The position numbers and the translations under genes are program-made. A stretch of 32,556 bases of DNA, from positions 1 through 32,556 of the forward strand of contig NZ_JBNASF010000018.1 of assembly GCF_049720995.1 (NCBI RefSeq), read 5' to 3'. This document shows positions 15,458 to 22,812 of the stretch, piece by piece (positions within the stretch are counted from its first letter, which is position 1; every line of letters starts with the position of its first letter). The notes below the pieces were generated by a model, which was not told where the DNA came from, ran no database searches, and saw only the letters and a program-made list of their open reading frames with translations. Source of the DNA: Methanothermobacter sp049720995. Its GTDB lineage: Archaea > Methanobacteriota > Methanobacteria > Methanobacteriales > Methanothermobacteraceae.

Positions 15458-17671
15458 ATGCTCATTTATATTGTTTTTTGTCGTATCTCTGCTTACCCGG
15501 ACATGGAGCCAGGGACATACAGGGAGAACGTTATCATAAACAGGGAGAACCTGGTCCTCATAAAGGAACCGGGAACGGCCGGTGAGGCCATGATAATGGC
15601 ACATGACCAGAACATACCTGCAGTTACAGTTACAGCAACAGGCATCAGAATAGTGGGATTTCACATCAGCGGCGCAAAAAATGCTCAGGGTATAAAAATC
15701 CTGGCTGGAGGTTGCACAGTAACAAATAACATGATAACAGGCAATGGAGATGGAATCTACATTGAAAACTCCAGCAATAACATTATAAGCCATAATGGAA
15801 TCAGCGGGAACACTGGGCATGGGGTTATGATTTACCTTTCAGATAATTCAAGCGTCACAGGGAACAGTATCAGCAATAACCAGGGATGCGGCATCTACCT
15901 TCTAAACGTATCCAACAGTATTATCGAAGGAAACAGCATGGGAGCCGGTGGCTCCGATTCAATCTTTCTCTGGACCACAAATAGCACAATGATAAGAGGA
16001 AACACTCTGAATGTTGGTGATAATGAAAATGGTATTTCCCTTGATAAATCCTATGGCAACAGCGTGGCTGGGAACGTTATAGATGGTGGTAAAATAGCGG
16101 TATACCTCTCTGGATCCTATGGCAACAACATAACAGAAAACACTGTTAACGGTGGTCTCTGCGGAATTCTTCTCGATGGTGCAGAAATGTCATGGAATAA
16201 CAGAATAAGTAAGAATATAATCAGAAACAGTCAGAGTGCTGGAATCACAGTCTACGGATCAAACAATACCATCACAGAAAACACCATTCTCAGTCCCTTC
16301 AACGGAATCTGGCTTGGTGATGAAAAGATCAAGGGCACCTGGAACAATGTAGTCAGCGGGAACACAATAAAGAACAGTGTAATGGACTCAATCACAGTTC
16401 TTGATTCAGATAATGTTATCAGCAGGAACACCATAGAAAAGAGTGAAGGAGATGGAATTGAGGTTTCCAGTTCAAATAATCTTATCAGTGAAAACACCAT
16501 AATCGCGAGCGAATTAAACGGGATCCTGGTTGCTGGTACTGGCAATACAGTCACAGGCAATTTTATCAGTGGCAGTGGAAATGATGGTATATGGGTCATT
16601 GAAACCGCCATTATAACTGGAAATACCATAACTGCCAATGGGGGCAGGGGAATTGATCTCTACAGCTCAAACAGATCCACTGTCAGGGATAACATTATCT
16701 CCAGGAATAGAGTCGGAATTTACCTTGAGATTTACTCAAATAACAATGTGGTCTACAACAACATTTTAACGGCTAACAGGATTCAGGCGCAGAATTATGG
16801 TAAGGGTAACATCTTCAATCTCCCTGTACCCTCAGGTGGAAACTACTGGAGTGACTATAAGGGCTCAGATAAAAATGGAGATGGCTTCGGGGATACACCC
16901 TACATCTTCAAGGGTGGAAGGGACAATCTGCCGGTGACAATGCAGGTGAGATCCATTGATCCCAGGGGGGGATCTTCAAATGTTCCGTTGAACAAGACAA
17001 TCACAATAACCCTCAACTGGAACATCACACCGGGGCCAGGCTACAGCAGCATATCGGTTAAAACATTAAAAGGAACAGTGAAGTCAATAACCAAGAGGAT
17101 TGATGGTAAAAAACTGATAATAAGCCCGGCTGGCAGCTGGGATACAGGCACCATATATATCATCACGGTACCATCAGACGCCCTCAGAAACAGCATCGGA
17201 GCACCCCTACAGACCACATTCAAATCCAGATTCACAACGCTGCAGGTACCAGTTAATGTGTCTGATATAGTGGCGGCTGCAGGGACAGTTAAATCATACT
17301 ATGATCGATATGGCAGGCTCCCAAGGGAGGTTACAGTTTCCAGCAGGAATTATACCATGGCCCAGTTCCTCTACATGATTACAGGTGCAACTGTAAACAT
17401 AAACAGGAACATTTTAAGCCCCATACTCCCCATGGACGCCGGAAATCCACCATGGCCCGCTGGGGTCTACAGGCATGGTATAGTGAAGAGGAGCAGTTAT
17501 GTGAAAACTGCAAACAGCATTATGAAGTTCATGAAGATCAGGGGCCGGGCACCAAATTATGCCATCACAGCACGTGGCAGGATACCATTCCAGAAACTTG
17601 TCTACATCTACAGCAGTATCCTGAAATACTACGGATCAGAAAAGAGACTTCCATCCAGTATACATGTCTAG
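15458..17671 (+). CDS. right-handed beta-helix surface protein with Ig-like and pseudomurein-binding domains; N-terminus probably frameshifted
   Basis: Predicted exported, wall-bound adhesin-like protein (737 aa in this frame). Residues about 60-490 are parallel beta-helix (PbH1/NosD-type) repeats such as GNTIxNN and NSxISxNxG. Residues 497-595 are an Ig-like (Big_5/SbsA-type) domain beginning VRSIDPRGG. Residues about 599-645 and 672-737 are pseudomurein-binding repeats (VKSYYDRYGRLPREV..., then FLYMITGATV). Many Asn-x-Ser/Thr sequons suggest N-glycosylation. A signal peptide is expected, but this frame begins MLIYIVFCRISAYPD. A strongly hydrophobic segment (MVCSFILFFVVSLL) lies in another frame at 15453-15494 (open from ATG 15402), so an indel near 15470-15510 is likely. 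No convincing ribosome binding site precedes 15458. Confidence 0.85.
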   Translation: MLIYIVFCRISAYPDMEPGTYRENVIINRENLVLIKEPGTAGEAMIMAHDQNIPAVTVTATGIRIVGFHISGAKNAQGIKILAGGCTVTNNMITGNGDGIYIENSSNNIISHNGISGNTGHGVMIYLSDNSSVTGNSISNNQGCGIYLLNVSNSIIEGNSMGAGGSDSIFLWTTNSTMIRGNTLNVGDNENGISLDKSYGNSVAGNVIDGGKIAVYLSGSYGNNITENTVNGGLCGILLDGAEMSWNNRISKNIIRNSQSAGITVYGSNNTITENTILSPFNGIWLGDEKIKGTWNNVVSGNTIKNSVMDSITVLDSDNVISRNTIEKSEGDGIEVSSSNNLISENTIIASELNGILVAGTGNTVTGNFISGSGNDGIWVIETAIITGNTITANGGRGIDLYSSNRSTVRDNIISRNRVGIYLEIYSNNNVVYNNILTANRIQAQNYGKGNIFNLPVPSGGNYWSDYKGSDKNGDGFGDTPYIFKGGRDNLPVTMQVRSIDPRGGSSNVPLNKTITITLNWNITPGPGYSSISVKTLKGTVKSITKRIDGKKLIISPAGSWDTGTIYIITVPSDALRNSIGAPLQTTFKSRFTTLQVPVNVSDIVAAAGTVKSYYDRYGRLPREVTVSSRNYTMAQFLYMITGATVNINRNILSPILPMDAGNPPWPAGVYRHGIVKRSSYVKTANSIMKFMKIRGRAPNYAITARGRIPFQKLVYIYSSILKYYGSEKRLPSSIHV

Positions 17672-17696
17672 GAGAAGATGGGCACTAAAACCCTAC

Positions 17697-17712
17697 TTTT
17701 ATTTTTTTTTAA
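17697..17712 (+). terminator. T-rich transcription end after the beta-helix gene
   Basis: A T-run (TTTTATTTTTTTTT) starts about 25 bp after the stop codon, typical of archaeal intrinsic termination. On the opposite strand, the A-run at 17834-17839 gives a T6 tract just beyond the end of the convergent gene at 17855. The remainder of 17672-17854 holds no gene. Confidence 0.55.
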
Positions 17713-17854
17713 GAGACGTTGTCAATGCCCTATTTATTTTTTACCGTTTTCAAAACGCATGATCCTTCCAGTTATCTCCCCGTTTCAATCTAACCTAATT
17801 TTTCTGAACTGTGGATAAACCGGCTGAGATAATTAAAAAAGAGGTAATTGATGG

Positions 17855-18811
17855 TTATCTTCTTCCAGTCCTGAATTTCAGGGTCCATCTGTTCTGGGGG
17901 GCATCCAGGAGTGCACCGGCCGGTATCGTGATGGTGTACCAGCTGCTTCGTGATAACCTGTAGACGGGCTTCACATAAATGGTGTTGCCGGAAACCCATT
18001 TTCTGATCCTCACAGATTTACCCCATCTGTTCCTGAGGGTTACGCTGCTCCAGTACCTTCCAGGCAGGATGCTCTCTGAAAAGGTGACCCTTATCACAGG
18101 CATCCTTGAGGTCACGGCTCCAGCAGTGGGGCTGCTTGACGTGACATTTACAGGCCTTGGAATATAAATTTTGAGACTGTCAAGGGCGGATATAATCGTA
18201 CCAGCGTCTTTGAGCTTCTTTGTCTGGCTGTCATACCTGTAGGTCTCGTATATTATTGTACTGTATCCCTGTGAGGCTATGGGTCCTGTCACGTACTCTG
18301 GGCTGGTGGCCTTTGGGGGTGTGTAGATCCTGAGGAAGTCTGTCTTCGATGTTATCTGGCCTGCGTAGTTCATGGTGGCACGGTTCTGTGAGATCACATA
18401 AAGGAAACGGGAGTATGCATATCCACTTTCATGGTGGTGGTTCTCATGGCAGTCTATGACGAGCATGGGTTTCTCATTCTTTATATCAGGCACTATGAAG
18501 TCCCTTGCAAGGAGCTGTCCATTCATTCGACTCCTTGAATAATCCTCTAAGTCTCTGGTTACGTGGACACTGTAGAGGACATACCTCCTTGTGAGGTTCG
18601 ATGTCCTGATCTTCTCCCTCACTGCGCTGTGTATACCTGACTCCTGGGGATGGACGCCTATGATGACTGCAATGGTTTCGTTTGAGTTGAGGTTCCCGTA
18701 GTAATCCTTTTCAACATACCCGTAAGTCCTGTTTCCAAGATGCACGGCCTGTGAGGATCCCATGAGGCCAAAGACCATTACAATAATTAAAAGTTTCCAT
18801 ATATGCTTCAC
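17855..18811 (-). CDS. secreted M14/AstE-like metallocarboxypeptidase-type protein with C-terminal Ig-like domain
   Basis: A 318-aa exported protein. Residues 1-22 are a signal peptide (hydrophobic LLIIVMVFGLMGSSQA). The catalytic-like domain (about 25-215) has HPQE (His54, Glu57), DCHEN (His122) and IIYET (Glu189), in the order of the HxxE...H zinc ligands and catalytic Glu of M14 carboxypeptidases and succinylglutamate desuccinylases; RMNG at 95-98 may be the substrate-binding Arg/Asn. Residues 220-318 form an Ig-like domain similar to that of the convergent beta-helix protein. A role in trimming pseudomurein peptides is plausible but unproven. ATG 18811 is preceded by GAGGAATGATAAT. A decayed paralogue lies directly upstream. 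Confidence 0.7.
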   Translation of the reverse strand: MKHIWKLLIIVMVFGLMGSSQAVHLGNRTYGYVEKDYYGNLNSNETIAVIIGVHPQESGIHSAVREKIRTSNLTRRYVLYSVHVTRDLEDYSRSRMNGQLLARDFIVPDIKNEKPMLVIDCHENHHHESGYAYSRFLYVISQNRATMNYAGQITSKTDFLRIYTPPKATSPEYVTGPIASQGYSTIIYETYRYDSQTKKLKDAGTIISALDSLKIYIPRPVNVTSSSPTAGAVTSRMPVIRVTFSESILPGRYWSSVTLRNRWGKSVRIRKWVSGNTIYVKPVYRLSRSSWYTITIPAGALLDAPQNRWTLKFRTGRR

Positions 18812-18853
18812 ATTATCATTCCTCGATCCACTAATAAAATAACCAGGAGGATT

Positions 18854-19498
18854 CTATCTTATTAGAGAGTCGGCTGCAAGTATCAGTTTCTTTGAGTCAA
18901 TCATCTTTTGATCCACTGTCAAATTTGTATGTCTCGTATATGATGGTGTCATATCCCTGGGAGGCTATTGGAACGGTGACGTATTTTGGACTGGTGGATA
19001 CAGGCGGACGGTAAACTCTGAGGAAGGGCATCCTTTCTATGAAACGCTTAACATATCTCATGGTTGATTGCTTCTTTGATATTGGATAAAGGAATCTTGA
19101 ATACCTGTAACCCACCTTACCATTCAGGTTTTCATGGCAGTCTATGACGAGCATGGGTTTCTCATTCTTTATATCAGGCACTATGAATTTCCTTGCAAGA
19201 AGCTGTCCATTCATTCGCCCTTTGGAAAAACTCATTGCATTACGTGTGACATGTACCTGTAGAGAACATATTTCTTCTGGAGGCTTGTGTTTTCCAGCTG
19301 ATAATTTACAGCTTTATGTATGCCTGATTCCCTTGGATGAACTCCTGTTATTATTGCTATGGTCTCGTTGGAACTCTGATTACCGTAATAAATCTTTTCA
19401 ACATAACCGTAACTGTTATTACCAATCCTGACCGCTGATGCGGAGCCAACAAGAGCTGCTGTAATTAGAAGAATTAAAAACATGGTTTCAATTCTCAC
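18854..19498 (-). pseudogene. frameshifted paralogue of the secreted metallocarboxypeptidase-like protein
   Basis: The 5' part (signal peptide, then IGNNSYGYVEKIYYG and GVHPRESGIH) stops at a TGA at about 19232 shortly after KKYVLY. Restoring one base near 19256 yields VHVTRNAMSFSKGRMNGQLLARKF, colinear with the intact copy. A second frame change near 18900 joins FDSGSK to IDSKKLILAADSLIR and a TAG at 18854, where the intact copy has DAGTIISALDSLK. So two single-base indels break an otherwise colinear gene. The restored product would end before the Ig-like domain. The start is taken as GTG 19498, six bases after AGGGGG; an ATG at 19516 is also in frame. Translated pieces could still be made, but the first lacks the second zinc ligand. 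Confidence 0.8.
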
Positions 19499-19540
19499 GG
19501 ATATCCCCCTGTACATTGAATATTAATACTTAATAAAAAT

Positions 19541-19555
19541 ATTATATATAATTTT
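19541..19555 (-). promoter_or_regulatory. box A of the broken paralogue
   Basis: On the minus strand the sequence reads AAAATTATATATAAT about 45 bp upstream of GTG 19498, a strong TATA element with the right spacing for a leader of about 20 nt. Confidence 0.5.
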
Positions 19556-19579
19556 CACATGTTCCATGCCATCCGATAA

Positions 19580-19603
19580 AGATATATATCCCTCATATAA
19601 AAT
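19580..19603 (+). promoter_or_regulatory. box A region of htpX
   Basis: AGATATATATCC and CATATAAAAT are two TATA-like elements. The second would start transcription near 19625 and give a leader of about 20 nt before ATG 19645. Confidence 0.45.
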
Positions 19604-19644
19604 AACCATTTGTAACTAATGTCTTGATGGAGGATAAAGCCAAA

Positions 19645-20598
19645 ATGAGAAAACTCAGCACATGGAAACTGAAGCTCAGGATGTTCCTGGCAACAGCACT
19701 TTTATTTGGGATAATATATGCCATACTCATAGCAATAGGGGCCCTCATGGGATTCGGCGGGCCACTGTTCTATGCCCTGCTTGGTTTGGGCATAGTGTTC
19801 CTTCAGTACCTCCTCTCCCCCAAAATAGTGGAACTCACAATGAACGTCCACTATGTCAGTGAGGCAGAGGCGCCAAGGCTTCACGCCATGGTGGATGAAC
19901 TTGCAAGGAATGCCGGAATACCCAAACCAAGGGTTGGAATTGCAGAGATTGCAGTTCCCAACGCCTTTGCATTTGGAAGAACAAAATCAGACGGGAGGGT
20001 ATGTGTAACAAGGGGTATACTGAATCTCCTTGATGAGGAGGAACTCCGGGCCGTCCTTGGACACGAGATATCCCACATAAGGCACAGTGACATGATAGTC
20101 ATGACCCTTGTGAGCGCTGTTCCACTCATCTGCTACTACATATTCTGGAGCACCGTATACAGCAGGGACGACGATGCAACCCTCATTGGGATCGCAGCGC
20201 TCATAGCATACTTCCTTGGTCAGCTGGTAGTCCTCTTCATATCAAGGACAAGGGAGTACTATGCGGACCATGGCAGCGTGGAGATCGGTGGTCAGCCACA
20301 CAAACTTGCAAGTGCACTCTACAAACTGGTTTATGGCTCCGCTGCATTTGACAGGGATGATCTCAAGCAGGTTGAGGGTGTTAAGGCCTTCTTCCTCAAC
20401 GATGTATCCGATGCCAGAAATGAGATAAATGATCTGAGGAAGATTGACATTGACATGGACGGCACCATTAGCATGGCTGAGCTTCAGAGAGTGAAGTACA
20501 CTGGAGTAAAGGTTGGCGTGGGTGCAAGGATACTTGAACTTCTCTCAACCCATCCAAACATGCTCAGGAGGATTGAGAGGCTCTCTGAATTCACCTGA
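19645..20598 (+). CDS. htpX: HtpX-type M48 membrane zinc metalloprotease with an EF-hand loop
   Basis: Membrane-bound quality-control protease. Two N-terminal membrane segments (about 12-58) precede the catalytic domain with HEISH (His140, Glu141, His144) and the third ligand in REYYAD (Glu204); two more hydrophobic segments lie at about 150-170 and 178-200. Unusually, residues 268-279 read DIDMDGTISMAE, a textbook 12-residue EF-hand calcium loop (Asp at 1, 3, 5, Gly 6, Ile 8, Glu 12). In-frame starts at TTG 19624 and ATG 19627 have no ribosome binding site, while GGAGGAT lies ahead of ATG 19645 (317 aa). It stands alone between the surface island and a transporter relic. Confidence 0.92.
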   Translation: MRKLSTWKLKLRMFLATALLFGIIYAILIAIGALMGFGGPLFYALLGLGIVFLQYLLSPKIVELTMNVHYVSEAEAPRLHAMVDELARNAGIPKPRVGIAEIAVPNAFAFGRTKSDGRVCVTRGILNLLDEEELRAVLGHEISHIRHSDMIVMTLVSAVPLICYYIFWSTVYSRDDDATLIGIAALIAYFLGQLVVLFISRTREYYADHGSVEIGGQPHKLASALYKLVYGSAAFDRDDLKQVEGVKAFFLNDVSDARNEINDLRKIDIDMDGTISMAELQRVKYTGVKVGVGARILELLSTHPNMLRRIERLSEFT

Positions 20599-20634
20599 TT
20601 AATTTTTTATCCCTGATTCAACCTTTTTCTGCAA

Positions 20635-20685
20635 ATGACTGTTAACACACTGCTTTAAGCATGATTGTTAACAGACTAATTTAAG
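20635..20685. promoter_or_regulatory. tandem operator-like repeat with TGTTAACA palindromes
   Basis: Two imperfect 25-bp direct repeats (20635-20659 and 20661-20685, 20 or more of 25 positions identical) each contain the palindrome TGTTAACA (20640-20647, 20666-20673). An AT-rich box-A candidate (TTAATTAAATTTTA, about 20697-20710) follows, then the relic of an MFS transporter gene. The arrangement resembles a repressor site controlling an efflux pump. No regulator gene is adjacent. Confidence 0.5.
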
Positions 20686-20745
20686 TTGATGGCAAGTTAA
20701 TTAAATTTTAGAGTGTTTGATCATCTCAGGATTTACCAGAAAATA

Positions 20746-21308
20746 GTCCTGGATTCTGCAGCCATGAATGTGGCCATAGGACACTCGTGTTGACCTTGAT
20801 AACCCTCAACCTGCGGCCATCATGGTAGTTTATGCACCTGCAATAGCGTCATTTCTTCTTAGAAAGCAAATTGCAGTATGATTGGAAGAAGGGATCTTTC
20901 ACAGGACTTATGATCTATGCATCGGTACCATAATCGCGGCCCTCAGCGTCAATGCAGCCATGCTCCTCCCTGGATGGTCTGCCACAGTATCAGCTGGGGG
21001 TGATCCTGTCTGGATCGGGTACAGTGCTTCTCCTTTCACAGAGCACAGACCTTACCATGTCGGCTGTGCCCTCTGATATGGGAAATGATGCCTCTGCTGC
21101 TGAACTGCTGCAAGAATCTGGAGTATTCAGTTATATGGATAGGATGCACAGCGGAAGACATGATATAAGGCTTAAAACAGGGAATTAAAGGGAAATCGTG
21201 AATGCAGCAATGAGGCAGACATTCAGAACACCTGCACTGATACTCATGGCAGGTTTATTCATCAGCATCATCTTTACAGGCAGAAGACCTAAAAAAGGTT
21301 ATGAATGA
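20746..21308 (+). pseudogene. relic of an MFS (DHA2-type) drug transporter gene
   Basis: No long open frame exists here, but pieces in different frames line up in the order of a 14-TM MFS exporter. VLDSAAMNVAIG (20746 on) corresponds to the TM1 motif LDxTIVNVALP. YAPAIASFLLRKQIAV resembles the NVPIGIxxFLL segment. FTGLMIYA, then in the next frame GTIIAALSVNAA, matches the following TM. GVILSGSGTVLLLSQSTDLTMSAVP resembles the G-x-G-x-x-x-TxLxMSSVP region. The tail VNAAMRQTFRTP...FISIIFTGRRPKKGYE ends at TGA 21308. An intact gene would need about 1.4 kb, so large parts are deleted besides the frameshifts. The stretch 20599-20745 carries only the operator-like repeats and AT-rich sequence. Confidence 0.65.
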
Positions 21309-21319
21309 GGTTGTGGGCT

Positions 21320-21931
21320 TCAGTACTCCTTCACAACACCCACAATGGCCGACCTCGGAACCCAGGTGTTGAGGGGGGTCCTGATGATCACAGATGTCTG
21401 TGTGTAGATGCGCTCAACCCTCTTGTTGTCACTCATGAGGTACACCCTGCTGGGCTCTATCTTACCGACCCTCTTTACGATGAGGCCATAATCGGGGTGC
21501 TTGGCTATAACTATATCCCCCACCCTGTATTTGTCTGTCTTGAGCACTATGAGTTCCTGCCCATCCCTGAGTGTCGGGTACATGGAGTCACCGCTCACAA
21601 CGGCTGGCATGGGGAGCTGGTCAACACCGAACTGTGACTCAATGGTAACATCAACCTTACTGTAGCCGTAGCTCCTTGCTATCTCTGTTACATTGGCCTT
21701 TATTGTTTCAACTGTACTGTCAGGGTCGTTGATGACGTCCGCCATGTATTCACCGATCTCCTGCTCCATCTCAGGGGGGGTCTTCTGGAAGAATATGGTG
21801 TCTGCCTCAACCGTGATGTTAACCCCGTCAGTCTTTATTTTGATATCAACTGAATGGGCGTTTTCAGTATAGTAAAATGCGCCTGCAAAGGCAATGAAAA
21901 GCACTGCAAGGATAATCAGAACCTTCTTCAT
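21320..21931 (-). CDS. signal peptidase I-like S26 family protein
   Basis: A 203-aa membrane-anchored protein: one N-terminal TM (residues 3-22), an extracytoplasmic segment of about 85 residues, then an S24/S26 serine-protease domain with SGDSMYPTL (nucleophile Ser116) and GLIVKRV (Lys153 as general base). Most archaeal signal peptidases have His at the base position; this one has Lys as in bacterial enzymes and LexA-type proteases. The substrate is unknown. ATG 21931 lies six bases after GGAGG; the frame begins at TTG 21937. It overlaps the end of aroD by the start region (aroD stop 21934-21936), so the two are cotranscribed. Confidence 0.85.
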   Translation of the reverse strand: MKKVLIILAVLFIAFAGAFYYTENAHSVDIKIKTDGVNITVEADTIFFQKTPPEMEQEIGEYMADVINDPDSTVETIKANVTEIARSYGYSKVDVTIESQFGVDQLPMPAVVSGDSMYPTLRDGQELIVLKTDKYRVGDIVIAKHPDYGLIVKRVGKIEPSRVYLMSDNKRVERIYTQTSVIIRTPLNTWVPRSAIVGVVKEY

Positions 21932-21933
21932 CT

Positions 21934-22599
21934 TCAATCCTCCGGCATGAGTTCATCAATCATTGTCCTGGTGATACGGACGTCCATCTGTCCGGGTGCT
22001 GTTGAACGGTCCGCTGATGCAAAGGTTACTGGGGCACCGAAGAGTGCGGCTGCAACCCTCGTGTATTTCCCGGTTTCCCCCATTGATATTGCTATTGTGT
22101 TATCCTCCACTGAGAGCAGCTGGAGAACCACGAGGGTGTCTGCCATGTTTCGGGGCATAACCGCCACCTTTGCAATGTCCCCGAATTCCTTCTCCATCCG
22201 GACTATCCTCAGGAGGGCCTCCAGAGAGGGGGTTTCGTTGAAGTTATGGTAGGATATGATGCTCCCAGCGGCAGCTGCCGTGACCCTCTCTATGTATTCC
22301 GGGTCGGTGCTGAGTTCAACATCAACATAGCGGGCAACCTCAGCAGCGGACCTAAGGAGTTCTATCCTTTCAGATTCCGTGCCACTGAAGTTTCCCCCCT
22401 CCCTGGGGGACCTGTTTGTTGCTATTACAGGAAAGTCAATATCCTCTATGACACCTTTCACCTCAACCCCGGACGCCACTTTGAGGGCGTCTATTCTGAG
22501 CTCCAGGATATCGGCTCCTGCCTCAATGGCCCTTTCTGCGGATTCGATGATAGCTTCATATGTCCTCTCAAAGATGGGGACACAGATCATGGTTTCCAT
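21934..22599 (-). CDS. aroD: type I 3-dehydroquinate dehydratase
   Basis: Converts 3-dehydroquinate to 3-dehydroshikimate, using the product of aroB' encoded 10 kb away. Type I motifs: ELRID (Glu33, Arg35), SYHNF (His118, general acid-base), AKVAV (Schiff-base Lys144), ISMGETGKYTR, and FASADRSTAPGQ near the C-terminus. 221 aa is standard. GGAGAAAT precedes ATG 22599. It is the first gene of a two-gene unit with the signal-peptidase-like gene. Confidence 0.96.
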   Translation of the reverse strand: METMICVPIFERTYEAIIESAERAIEAGADILELRIDALKVASGVEVKGVIEDIDFPVIATNRSPREGGNFSGTESERIELLRSAAEVARYVDVELSTDPEYIERVTAAAAGSIISYHNFNETPSLEALLRIVRMEKEFGDIAKVAVMPRNMADTLVVLQLLSVEDNTIAISMGETGKYTRVAAALFGAPVTFASADRSTAPGQMDVRITRTMIDELMPED

Positions 22600-22689
22600 T
22601 TAATTATTTCTCCTTAACTTTGTGGAGTCTTGAGAACCAATAATTTACACCAGCATCTATATGTTATTTCTGGTAATTAAATTTTGCAT

Positions 22690-22710
22690 GGGCTGGCAGC
22701 TGCCGGGCCC
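22690..22710. promoter_or_regulatory. GC-rich palindrome in the aroD/22813 divergent region
   Basis: GGCAGCTGCC (22695-22704) is a perfect 10-bp palindrome, extended by flanking GGGC and GCCC after a short mismatch. It is GC-rich inside an otherwise AT-rich intergenic region (22600-22812) between divergent genes, compatible with an operator. No gene is seen in this gap. Confidence 0.35.
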
Positions 22711-22812
22711 CCTACTCCCATCATATGCGAGGGTACCGTGTAAACCCAAACTCCAGGTTTCTGCTGTAACCTATTTATTCCCTCACCTCAAAGTAGGTAT
22801 CAGGTGATTGAT

